Source: Duncaniella sp.
GTDB lineage: Bacteria > Bacteroidota > Bacteroidia > Bacteroidales > Muribaculaceae
Length of the DNA stretch: 8,688 nt
NCBI GenBank assembly: GCA_029052375.1
Contig: JAIDJD010000466.1
Span: 1-8,688, forward strand
Reading direction: 5' to 3'
Of the stretch, positions 1 to 6,210 are shown in pieces. Numbering within the stretch: the first letter of the stretch is position 1; each line of letters opens with the position of its first letter. Both the position numbers and the translations under genes were made by a program. Below the pieces are notes generated by a model, which had not been told where the DNA came from, did no database searches, and saw only the letters and a list, made by a program, of their open reading frames with translations.

Positions 1-37
1 CTAATGAGTTGCAGTTGGCTATCGTGTAGGTACTCAT
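1..37 (-). CDS. Start of next nuo-operon gene, probably nuoH (partial)
   Basis: An ATG at 37-35 on the minus strand opens a frame that stays open to the window edge (12 complete codons, MSTYTIANCNSL, then a codon starting with G). It begins 59 bases after the nuoCD stop and in the same direction, so it is likely co-transcribed. The sequence just before the ATG is A-rich with no Shine-Dalgarno motif, as usual in Bacteroidota. In Bacteroides-type nuo operons, nuoH (the membrane subunit that forms the entry to the quinone chamber) follows nuoCD, and that order is the only basis for the name. The visible residues do not by themselves identify NuoH, and a different start further downstream is possible. 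Confidence 0.45.
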   Translation of the reverse strand, partial: MSTYTIANCNSL

Positions 38-96
38 CTTGTTTCAGTGAGCTATGATTGGTTTTGATGTTTGAGGGGGCTTGTTGGTTGTGCCGG

Positions 97-1728
97 TTAG
101 CGGTCCATGTCGGGCACGATGTAGTCCATCGAGCCTCCGATGGTTATGAGGTCGGCTATCTTTTCGCCTTGGGTGATGTGGTCGACCACGGCCGCCGCGG
201 GGAGGCAGGGGGGTGCCAGCTTGAGGCGGTAGGGGGTTGTGCCGCCGTCGCTCTCGAGATATATGCCGAATGTGCCGCGGCATCCCTCGACCATCCTGAA
301 CCAGTGGCCTGCGGGTATCTTGAGCACCTTGGGGACCTTGACCTGGATGTCGCCCTCGGGGATGCTGTCTATGAGCTGGGCTATGATGCGCGCGCTCTGT
401 TCCATCTCGAGTATGCGTGCCTTGAAGCGTGCCATGGCGTCGCCCTCTGTGAGGACTACCTCGTCGAAGTCTACCTCTGAGTAGACAGCGTAGGGGTATG
501 TCTTGCGGACGTCGCAGGCCCAGCCGGAGGCGCGTCCGTTGGGGCCGGTGACGGCCCAGGATATGGCGTCCTGGCGCGAGAGCACGCCGACGCCCTCCAT
601 GCGGTCGCGTGCGATGACGTTGCCGGTGAAGAGGGTGTTGTATTCCCTGATGTTCTTGGGCAGGATGTCGAGCAGGGCGTGGACGTCGCTGACGAAGTCG
701 GGGTGGAGGTCCTGCATGACGCCTCCGATGCAGGCGTAGTTGAATGTCATGCGGGCTCCGCAGGTCTTCTCGAAGATGTCGAGTATCTGCTCGCGCACGC
801 GCAGGGCGTAGAAGAGCATTGTGGTGGCTCCGAGGTCCATGCAGTATGTGCCGATGAAGAGGCAGTGCGAGGCTATGCGCGAGAGCTCGTCCATGAGGAC
901 GCGTATCACCTCGATGCGCTTGTTGACCTGGATGCCTGCGGCCTCCTCGTAGAGCAGGCAGAGGCCGTGGTGGTATATCTGGCCCGAGAAGTAGTCGAGG
1001 CGGTCCATGAAGTGGAGGGTCTGCGCGTAGGTGTCAGACTCGCATATCTTCTCTACGCCGCGGTGTATGTAGCCCAGGTAGACGTCGATTTTCTTGATGG
1101 TCTCGCCGTCGAGGGCTGTGCGGAATCGGAGCACGCCGTGTGTGGCGGGGTGCTGCGGGCCTATGTTGATGACGAAGTCTTCGGGCTGGAAGATGCGTCG
1201 TGTCTCCTTGGCTATCTTGCCGTCTTTCTCGACCCACATATCGGTGAAGTCTGTCTGGCGCTCGTTCTCGACGGATACGGGGTTGACGGCGGGGTCGGCG
1301 TCATAATCCTTGCGCAGGGGGTAGCCTTTCCAGTCTATGCTGAGGAAGAGGCGGCGCATATCGGGGTTGTTGACAAAGATTATGCCGAGGTAGTCGTAGA
1401 CCTCGCGCTCGAAGATTGTGGCGATGTCCCAGAGGTCGAAGACCGACTGTACGAAGGGCTTCTCTCTCGAGCCTGTGGCCTTGACCTTGACCGAGAGAGT
1501 CTCCCGGCGGTCTGTGGCCGCCATATAATATACGCAGCCGAGGCCGTCCTCTTTCCAGTCCATGCCGACGATGGTGACGAGGAAGTCGAAGCCGAGCTCG
1601 TTCTTGAGGGCCGAGGCCAGGCTGTGCCATGCGTTCTGGTCTGCGAGCTCTAGCTCGAGGCCGGCGTTGCCCTGGCTGACAGTGACTTGGGGGAACAGTT
1701 TTGCTATCTTCTCCTGTGTATTGGCCAT
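97..1728 (-). CDS. nuoCD: NADH-quinone oxidoreductase subunit C/D fusion (NuoCD)
   Basis: This 543-residue protein fuses two peripheral-arm subunits of complex I that many bacteria encode separately; together with NuoB it forms the quinone-reducing module at the cytoplasmic face of the membrane. Residues about 1-165 are the NuoC (30 kDa) domain, with the signature EREVYDYLGI (107-116) and the following PDMRR and GYPLRKDY (135-142). Residues about 185-543 are the NuoD (49 kDa) domain, with IGPQHPATHG (189-198), LGYIHRGVEK (218-227) and DRLDYFS (242-248); these hold the His and Tyr that bind the quinone headgroup in characterised enzymes. The C-terminus MDYIVPDMDR matches the usual VxGExDR ending only loosely, and two residues usually conserved in this tail are changed (see findings). 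The ATG at 1728 gives MANTQEKI, a normal NuoC N-terminus. It lies 64 bases after nuoB in the same operon. Bacteroides complex I is known to lack NuoEFG, so the electron donor may not be NADH; those loci are not visible here. Confidence 0.97.
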   Translation of the reverse strand: MANTQEKIAKLFPQVTVSQGNAGLELELADQNAWHSLASALKNELGFDFLVTIVGMDWKEDGLGCVYYMAATDRRETLSVKVKATGSREKPFVQSVFDLWDIATIFEREVYDYLGIIFVNNPDMRRLFLSIDWKGYPLRKDYDADPAVNPVSVENERQTDFTDMWVEKDGKIAKETRRIFQPEDFVINIGPQHPATHGVLRFRTALDGETIKKIDVYLGYIHRGVEKICESDTYAQTLHFMDRLDYFSGQIYHHGLCLLYEEAAGIQVNKRIEVIRVLMDELSRIASHCLFIGTYCMDLGATTMLFYALRVREQILDIFEKTCGARMTFNYACIGGVMQDLHPDFVSDVHALLDILPKNIREYNTLFTGNVIARDRMEGVGVLSRQDAISWAVTGPNGRASGWACDVRKTYPYAVYSEVDFDEVVLTEGDAMARFKARILEMEQSARIIAQLIDSIPEGDIQVKVPKVLKIPAGHWFRMVEGCRGTFGIYLESDGGTTPYRLKLAPPCLPAAAVVDHITQGEKIADLITIGGSMDYIVPDMDR

Positions 1729-1792
1729 TATCTGTGTTGGATATTCAGTTTGGTTGGATGGTATTTCGGTGTCCTTTGGCGGGGAGAGGGGC

Positions 1793-2404
1793 TCACTCTG
1801 CGGCGTTCTCCCGGACGGGGTGTGCGGCCAGGAAGTCTTCCTGTTTCTGCTTGCGGTTGACGCCGCCGAAGAACTTCTCTACCTTGATTTTGCGCGAGAG
1901 CTGCATGATGCCGTATATCATAGCCTCGGGGCGGGGAGGACAGCCGGGGACAAAGACGTCTACGGGGACGATGTCCTCGATGCCCATGGCCACGCAGTAG
2001 CTCTTCTTGAAGGGGCCTCCGGAGATGGCACAGCTGCCGCAGGCTATCACGTACTTGGGCTCGGCGAGCTGGTCGTAGAGGCGGCGGAATACGGGCGCCA
2101 TGCGGTGGACGATGGTGCCGGCCACCATCATGAAGTCGGCCTGGCGGGGCGAGGCTCGCGCCACTTCCCATCCGAAACGCGCCATGTCGTAGCGCGCGGC
2201 TCCGAGCGACACGAATTCAATGCCGCAGCAACTGGTGGCGAAGGTGAGGGGCCAGATGGAGTTGGACCGCCCCCAGTTGATGAGCTGGTCGAGCGAGCCG
2301 ACGACGACGTTGGTGCCGTTGTCGCGGAGTTCCTTGACCAGCTGTTCTATGTATTCATTGTCTTTCCATGCCTCGTAGGGCATACCTTTGGTTGTCACTT
2401 CCAT
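1793..2404 (-). CDS. nuoB: NADH-quinone oxidoreductase subunit B (NuoB)
   Basis: NuoB (20 kDa/PSST family) carries iron-sulfur cluster N2, the last cluster of complex I, which passes electrons to quinone. In this 203-residue protein the four cluster ligands are visible: the tandem Cys59-Cys60 in FATSCCGIEF, Cys125 in CGSCAISGGPF and Cys155 in VPGCPPRPE. The region around VAGTIVHRMAPV (94-105) is also typical of the family. I chose the ATG at 2404 (MEVTTKGMPY) because the frame upstream of it is antisense-like, Arg-rich sequence overlapping nuoA. This start overlaps the last 10 bases of nuoA, which suggests translational coupling. A second in-frame Met seven codons later is a less likely start. 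Length is close to that of other bacterial NuoB proteins. The C-terminal tail after about residue 180 is charged and not recognisable. Confidence 0.97.
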   Translation of the reverse strand: MEVTTKGMPYEAWKDNEYIEQLVKELRDNGTNVVVGSLDQLINWGRSNSIWPLTFATSCCGIEFVSLGAARYDMARFGWEVARASPRQADFMMVAGTIVHRMAPVFRRLYDQLAEPKYVIACGSCAISGGPFKKSYCVAMGIEDIVPVDVFVPGCPPRPEAMIYGIMQLSRKIKVEKFFGGVNRKQKQEDFLAAHPVRENAAE

Positions 2405-2763
2405 TCGAGCGCTCCTTTCCGCCAGGCGTATACGAGGCCCAGCACTATGATACAGAAAAACACCGCTATTGCGGTGAGACCGTTGGCCCCGAGCCCGGCT
2501 GCATTGACGGCCCAGGGGTAGAGAAACACTGTCTCTACATCGAACATGAGGAAGAGGATGGCAAACAGGTAGTAGCCCACCTTGAACTGGGCCATCGACT
2601 CGCCGCGGGTGGGGATACCACACTCGTAGGGCTCTCCCTTCTGAGGATTGTAAGAGCTTGGAGAGATCAACTTCGCTATCAGGAGCGCGGCCGCAACGAG
2701 GGCCACACCCGTGAGCAACGCCACGAAGGCGAGGGTGACATTTTGAATCTCAAGTGCAATCAT
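2395..2763 (-). CDS. nuoA: NADH-quinone oxidoreductase subunit A (NuoA)
   Basis: NuoA is a small membrane subunit of complex I that sits beside NuoH at the junction with the peripheral arm. The 122-residue protein has three predicted membrane helices at about 9-32, 61-85 and 94-114. The family core is intact: SYNPQKGEPYECG (37-49) with Cys48 in the loop, then FKVGYYLFAILFLMFDVETV (60-79) with the conserved acidic pair Asp75 and Glu77, followed by YPWA. I chose the ATG at 2763 because it gives the family's normal short N-terminus running straight into helix 1; an in-frame ATG at 2814 would add 17 residues (MLGLNAINPKYLFQHHY) unlike known NuoA starts. It is the first gene of the operon, and its TGA overlaps the nuoB start. 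Confidence 0.95.
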   Translation of the reverse strand: MIALEIQNVTLAFVALLTGVALVAAALLIAKLISPSSYNPQKGEPYECGIPTRGESMAQFKVGYYLFAILFLMFDVETVFLYPWAVNAAGLGANGLTAIAVFFCIIVLGLVYAWRKGALEWK

Positions 2764-2820
2764 ATAATGATGTTGAAACAAATATTTCGGGTTTATTGCG
2801 TTGAGGCCCAACAAATTGAG

Positions 2821-2849
2821 GCGCGCCGCGACCTCCGGTCACGGCACAC
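2821..2849 (-). ncRNA. Hairpin in the nuo operon 5' leader
   Basis: Read on the minus strand, GTGTGCCGTGACC pairs with GGTCGCGGCGCGC across a GGA loop. All 13 positions pair: ten Watson-Crick and three G-U. On the plus strand the three G-U pairs would be A-C mismatches, so the structure favours the nuo-sense RNA. It starts about 11 bases after the transcription start implied by the TATATTTG element and ends 57 bases before the nuoA ATG. No T-run follows it, so it is not an obvious terminator. It could be a 5' stability element or a leader regulator; the role is inferred and no known riboswitch is recognised. Confidence 0.6.
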
Positions 2850-2866
2850 TGGGCCAAACGGCACTG

Positions 2867-2874
2867 CAAATATA
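2867..2874 (-). promoter_or_regulatory. Candidate -7 promoter element for the nuo operon
   Basis: The minus strand reads TATATTTG, an exact match to the Bacteroidota -7 consensus TAnnTTTG. Transcription would start near 2860, giving a leader of about 97 bases that includes the hairpin at 2821-2849. No TTTG is found at the expected distance upstream (the nearest, at 2922-2919, is 44 bases away), so the -33 half is missing or degenerate. Confidence 0.4.
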
Positions 2875-2914
2875 GAAAAATTTCTGCAATTGCGGCGCAT
2901 AATGTTGACGCTTT

Positions 2915-2944
2915 TTTGCAAAGTGTTTAAAAAATAATAATTTG
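2915..2944 (+). promoter_or_regulatory. Candidate gpmI promoter (TTTG / TAATTTG pair)
   Basis: TTTG at 2915-2918 is followed after 19 bases by TAATTTG at 2938-2944. The first element fits the -33 consensus and the spacing is right, but the second is one base shorter than TAnnTTTG. The start would fall near 2951. It competes with the exact TAATTTTG further downstream; which one is used cannot be decided from sequence. Confidence 0.3.
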
Positions 2945-2989
2945 GCCACGAGCGCGGAAATGCGCGGAAAATTGCGTAATTTTGTGGCC
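2944..2989. repeat. Tandem GCGCGGAAA repeat bracketed by GGCCAC/GTGGCC
   Basis: GCGCGGAAA occurs twice in register with a 10-bp period (2952-2960 and 2962-2970), which would place both copies on the same face of the helix. The pair is flanked by the inverted 6-mers GGCCAC (2944-2949) and GTGGCC (2984-2989). The palindrome AAAATT-GCGT-AATTTT (2968-2983) runs from the second copy into the candidate -7 element. This layout is compatible with an operator for gpmI, but no known regulator site is recognised. Confidence 0.4.
2977..2984 (+). promoter_or_regulatory. Candidate -7 promoter element for gpmI
   Basis: TAATTTTG matches the Bacteroidota -7 consensus TAnnTTTG exactly. Transcription would start near 2991, with a leader of about 82 bases. 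The expected -33 TTTG is absent at the usual distance (the nearest ends at 2944, 32 bases upstream), and the tandem GCGCGGAAA repeat occupies that space instead. Confidence 0.35.
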
Positions 2990-3009
2990 GCTAAAACAGG
3001 GTGACACAA

Positions 3010-3029
3010 CCCGCCGCACTCCCGGCGGG
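3010..3029 (+). other. GC-rich hairpin in the gpmI leader
   Basis: CCCGCCG (3010-3016) pairs with CGGCGGG (3023-3029) around a 6-base loop. It lies 43 bases before the gpmI ATG and has no T-run after it. GGGT at 2999-3002 could instead pair with ACCC at 3009-3012, which shares bases with this stem, so the two folds exclude each other. Function is unknown; in a GC-rich genome a 7-bp stem may be accidental. Confidence 0.3.
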
Positions 3030-3072
3030 CGCCCCCGGAGAGAAGTCAACACAATATCCACTATAACTCACT

Positions 3073-4587
3073 ATGGCAAAGAAAGCTTTGTTAATGATTC
3101 TGGACGGCTGGGGCCTCGGCAACCACACCAAGGGCGACGCCATCTCCAGCACTCCTACCCCCTACTGGGACTATCTGGTCAACACATATCCCCACAGCCA
3201 GCTCCAGGCCTCCGGCGAGAACGTCGGCCTGCCTGACGGCCAGATGGGCAACTCGGAGGTGGGCCACCTCAACATCGGCGCAGGCCGCATCGTGTATCAG
3301 GACCTCGTGAAGATCAACAAGGCCTGCCAGGACGGCTCTATCCTCTCCAACCCCGAGATAGTAAGCGCCTTCAGCTACGCCAAGGACAACGGCAAGGCCA
3401 TCCACTTCATGGGCCTCGTCTCGGACGGCGGCGTACACTCGTCTCTCGACCATCTCTATGCCCTCTGCGACATCGCCGCCAAGTACGGTCTCGAGAAGGT
3501 CTACATCCACTGTTTCATGGACGGCCGTGACACCGACCCCCGCTCGGGCAGGGGCTTCATCGAGTCTCTCGAGGCCCACTGCGGCAAGAGCGCCGGCAAG
3601 ATAGCATCCATCATCGGCCGCTACTATGCCATGGACCGCGACAAGCGCTGGGAGCGCGTCAGGGAGGCCTATGACCTCCTGGTCAACGGCAAGGGCGAGC
3701 AGGTCTCGGACATGGCCGCCGCCGTGCAGAAGAGCTATGACGAGGGTGTGACCGACGAGTTCATCAAGCCCATCAGCAACTCCACAGTCGACGGCACCAT
3801 CAAGCCCGGCGACGCCGTCATCTTCTTCAACTACCGCAATGACCGCGCCAAGGAGCTCACCGTGGCTCTCACACAGCACGATATCCCCGAGGCAGACATG
3901 AAGGTGGTGCCCGGCCTGCAGTACTACTGCATGACCCCCTACGACGCCTCGTTCACCGGCGTGCATATCCTCTTCCCTAAGGAGAATGTGGACAACACCC
4001 TCGGCGAGTATCTCTCAGGCCTGGACAAGAAACAGCTCCACATAGCCGAGACCGAGAAGTATGCCCACGTCACCTTCTTCTTCAACGGCGGCCGCGAAGC
4101 CCCCTACGAGGGCGAGGAGCGCATCCTCGTGGCCTCGCCCAAGGTGGCCACATACGACCTCAAGCCCGAGATGAGCGCATACGAGGTCAAGGACCGGCTG
4201 GTCGAGGCCATCGGCGAGGAGAAGTATGACTTCATCGTGGTCAACTACGCCAACGGCGACATGGTGGGCCACACCGGTGTCTACGAGGCCATCTGCAAGG
4301 CCGTCAAGGCCGTGGACGAGTGTGTCCGCGACACCGTCGAGGCCGCCAAGAAGGCCGGCTACGAGGTGATAATCATCGCCGACCACGGCAATGCCGACAA
4401 CGCCATCAACGCCGACGGCACGCCCAACACAGCACACTCGCTCAATCCCGTGCCCTGCGTCTACGTCACCGAGCGCAAGGATGCCGCAGTCAAGGACGGC
4501 CGTCTGGCCGACGTGGCTCCCACCATCCTCAAGATCATGGGCCTTCCCCAGCCCGGAGAGATGACAGGCTCGTCTCTCATCGGCTGA
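3073..4587 (+). CDS. gpmI: 2,3-bisphosphoglycerate-independent phosphoglycerate mutase
   Basis: This 504-residue cytoplasmic enzyme interconverts 3- and 2-phosphoglycerate in glycolysis and gluconeogenesis through a phosphoserine intermediate, using two divalent metal ions (Mn2+ in the best-studied homologues). It belongs to the alkaline phosphatase superfamily. The active-site set is complete: Asp11 in MILDGWG, the phosphorylated Ser61 in GQMGNSEVGH, His122 in GGVHSS, GRDTDPRS (151-158), Arg183 and Arg189, FFNYRNDR (251-258), Lys329 in EKYAHVTFF, Asp396 and His400 in NGDMVGH, Asp437-His438 in ADHGNAD, and His455. The inserted phosphotransferase domain spans roughly residues 75-310. Length is normal for the family. 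The ATG at 3073 gives MAKKALLMILDGWG, a standard N-terminus. The gene is divergent from nuo and followed by a hairpin, so it is probably a single-gene transcript. Confidence 0.98.
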   Translation: MAKKALLMILDGWGLGNHTKGDAISSTPTPYWDYLVNTYPHSQLQASGENVGLPDGQMGNSEVGHLNIGAGRIVYQDLVKINKACQDGSILSNPEIVSAFSYAKDNGKAIHFMGLVSDGGVHSSLDHLYALCDIAAKYGLEKVYIHCFMDGRDTDPRSGRGFIESLEAHCGKSAGKIASIIGRYYAMDRDKRWERVREAYDLLVNGKGEQVSDMAAAVQKSYDEGVTDEFIKPISNSTVDGTIKPGDAVIFFNYRNDRAKELTVALTQHDIPEADMKVVPGLQYYCMTPYDASFTGVHILFPKENVDNTLGEYLSGLDKKQLHIAETEKYAHVTFFFNGGREAPYEGEERILVASPKVATYDLKPEMSAYEVKDRLVEAIGEEKYDFIVVNYANGDMVGHTGVYEAICKAVKAVDECVRDTVEAAKKAGYEVIIIADHGNADNAINADGTPNTAHSLNPVPCVYVTERKDAAVKDGRLADVAPTILKIMGLPQPGEMTGSSLIG

Positions 4588-4600
4588 CAGGCGCCGCGCT

Positions 4601-4656
4601 GACACACAAGGCCCCCTCCGGATGGATCATCTGCCTCCGGAGGGGGTCTCTGTGTC
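4601..4656 (+). terminator. Hairpin after gpmI, probable terminator
   Basis: CCCCCTCCGG (4612-4621) pairs perfectly with CCGGAGGGGG (4637-4646) around a 15-base loop. An outer pairing of GACACA (4601-4606) with TGTGTC (4651-4656) extends it. It begins 13 bases after the gpmI stop. No T-run follows, so it may act as a weak terminator or as a 3' stability structure. Confidence 0.55.
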
Positions 4657-4727
4657 TGAACAATAGGGGGGCGCGGGGCGTTATGCAGTTGACAGCTCAC
4701 GTTCAACCCTTATCATCAACAACACGT

Positions 4728-6188
4728 ATGCGCTCCTACATACTCTCCATCATCGCCGGACTCATGTGTCTCATGGTCCCCGCGACGGCTCTTGCGGAAG
4801 CCCAGGAGGATTTCGCCACGGCATTCAAGGCATACAACTCGCAGGTAGCCTCGCACCAGTACATACCCGCGTCAAGGTCTGCCGCCCGGGCGGCAGAGGC
4901 CTGTGTGGCCGCCCGCAACTACAACGGCGCCCTGCGTCTTCTCTCGGGATTCGAGAGGGTCATGGGCGAGCGTCATGTGGGCGCCGACTCTCTCCCCGCC
5001 GCCTACTACAATCTGGCCAAGGCGCGCTATGGCGTCTACTCGGCGCTCAAGGATGGCGCCCAGGCCGAGGCCTCCCTGCGCAGGATGGCAGACTATGCCC
5101 GCAAGGCCAAGTCAAAGGAGGTGGCCGCGGATATGCTCTTCACCGAGGCTAAGTATTACTACTCGGCGGGCAACACCACCCAGGGAGACCGCTGCATAGC
5201 GCGCCTCATCAGGCAGTATGAGAGCTCCTCGGACTACTCTGCGGCCGACAAGGCCTACAAGGAGCTTATAGCCAAGGCGGTCTCGTCCGGCGACGCCGTG
5301 CTTGTAGACCGCACCTATGAGCAGTATATCCGCTGGAGCGACTCCATCGAGGCCGCCCGCGAGGATTCGGAGCTAAGGAAGGTCAGCTCGGAGAAGGCTC
5401 TCGCAGACCGCACCATAGCCCGCAAAGATGCCGCCATAGCCGCCCGCACCTCGCTGATGGCCGTCTTTATCGTCCTCTTTGTCAGCGCCGTGGCCCTGCT
5501 CGGTGTAGGCACTTTCTACTACCAGCGCATCCGCCGCAAGAACCGCATGATAGCGCAGGAGAAGGCCGAGGCAGACCGACGCTCGGCCGAGAAGAGCGCC
5601 ATGATGCAGAATATGTCGTCTTCCATCGGGCCTGCCCTCGAGCGTCTGGGCTCTTCCGACCCCGGCAATCCTGCCGTGGACGATATACGCCGCTATGTTC
5701 GCAAGGTTGAGGAATTCTCGGAGGTAGACGCGGCTCCGGCCCTCGCCGAGGGTGTCGAGCAGGTCAACCTCGAGACCTTCCTCGGTTCGATAGCCGATGA
5801 GTTCAGGCCCAACCTCCAGCCCGGCGCCGCCATCCGCATCGAAGGTGCCCGCGGGTGTGCCGCCCTGCCGGCCGAGGAGGTGCGCAGGATATTGGAATAC
5901 CTTGTGGACAATGCCGTCAAGTTTACCCCTAAGGGAGGCAAGGTGACGCTGGCCTATAGGAAGCGGTCGGCCACCGTCAGCCAGTTCATTGTCTCGGACA
6001 GCGGTCCGGGCATCCCCCAGGAGGAGCGCGAAGACCTCTTCAAGGCGTTCAATGCCTCGCGCGACATCTCGGACGGAGACGGCCTCGGCCTCCCTATCTG
6101 TGCCCTGAGGGCCGAGAAGATAGGCGGGTCGCTGACTCTCGACCCCGACACGAAGGGCGCGACGTTCATCCTCACCGTCCACGGATAA
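4728..6188 (+). CDS. TPR-containing histidine-kinase-like membrane protein without phosphoacceptor His
   Basis: This 486-residue protein has the layout of Bacteroidota TPR sensor kinases. Residues 1-23 are a signal peptide (MRSYILSIIAGL..., likely cut after ALA). Residues 24 to about 240 are helical and TPR-like, for example 134-164, and should lie in the periplasm. The TM helix is 243-264, followed by a charged coiled coil (266-290). The ATP-binding domain (about 345-486) has an N-box with Asn395 (DNAVKFTP), a G1 box with Asp424 (DSGPGIP) and a G2 box DGLGLP (451-456). The H-box, normally NMSHEIRTPL, reads NMSSSIGPAL (295-304): the His is Ser298, and the only cytoplasmic His is the penultimate residue. 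It may therefore bind ATP without autophosphorylating. The ATG at 4728 is preferred because it starts the signal peptide directly; an in-frame ATG at 4683 would add 15 residues. No response regulator gene is adjacent. Ligand and partner are unknown. Confidence 0.85.
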   Translation: MRSYILSIIAGLMCLMVPATALAEAQEDFATAFKAYNSQVASHQYIPASRSAARAAEACVAARNYNGALRLLSGFERVMGERHVGADSLPAAYYNLAKARYGVYSALKDGAQAEASLRRMADYARKAKSKEVAADMLFTEAKYYYSAGNTTQGDRCIARLIRQYESSSDYSAADKAYKELIAKAVSSGDAVLVDRTYEQYIRWSDSIEAAREDSELRKVSSEKALADRTIARKDAAIAARTSLMAVFIVLFVSAVALLGVGTFYYQRIRRKNRMIAQEKAEADRRSAEKSAMMQNMSSSIGPALERLGSSDPGNPAVDDIRRYVRKVEEFSEVDAAPALAEGVEQVNLETFLGSIADEFRPNLQPGAAIRIEGARGCAALPAEEVRRILEYLVDNAVKFTPKGGKVTLAYRKRSATVSQFIVSDSGPGIPQEEREDLFKAFNASRDISDGDGLGLPICALRAEKIGGSLTLDPDTKGATFILTVHG

Positions 6189-6210
6189 GTCCCCCCTGTA
6201 TATAAACGAA

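Larger units (their letters stand above)
2764..3072. promoter_or_regulatory. Divergent intergenic control region between nuoA and gpmI
   Basis: This 309-bp gap separates two genes transcribed away from each other, so it should hold a promoter for each. It contains no convincing open frame. The nuo side (2764-2880) holds a TATATTTG element and a 29-base leader hairpin. The centre (2881-2943) is A+T-rich with the palindrome TTTGCAAA at 2915-2922. The gpmI side (2944-3072) holds a tandem repeat, a TAATTTTG element and a GC hairpin. No Shine-Dalgarno sequence precedes either start. The sub-features are listed separately. Confidence 0.8.

Noticed and set aside
679..1653. 324-codon open frame on the plus strand opposite nuoCD
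   Set aside because: It is antisense to a well-conserved gene, is rich in Val, Asp, Glu and Ala as expected from reading GC-rich codons backwards, and shows no domain or motif.
1562..2521. 319-codon plus-strand open frame across the nuoCD start, nuoB and nuoA end
   Set aside because: It spans three genes with clear family motifs on the other strand and resembles no protein.
2405..2623. Extended N-terminus of nuoB
   Set aside because: It is out-of-frame nuoA sequence; the family-like start is the ATG at 2404.
2764..2814. NuoA start at 2814 instead of 2763
   Set aside because: The extra 17 residues are unlike NuoA N-termini, and the ATG at 2763 fits the usual length.
3036..3044. GGAGAGAAG as a ribosome binding site for gpmI
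   Set aside because: It ends 28 bases before the ATG, too far to act as one, and Bacteroidota genes usually lack such sites.
3091..3966. 291-codon minus-strand open frame inside gpmI
   Set aside because: Low-complexity Val/Ala/Asp/Gly composition; a shadow of a complete gpmI.
4320..4727. Extended N-terminus of the kinase-like protein starting inside gpmI
   Set aside because: The extension is Arg/His-rich out-of-frame gpmI sequence and passes through the gpmI hairpin; the signal peptide begins at 4728.
5373..6182. 269-codon minus-strand open frame opposite the kinase-like gene
   Set aside because: The plus-strand frame has a signal peptide, TM helix and ATP-binding motifs; the antisense frame has none.
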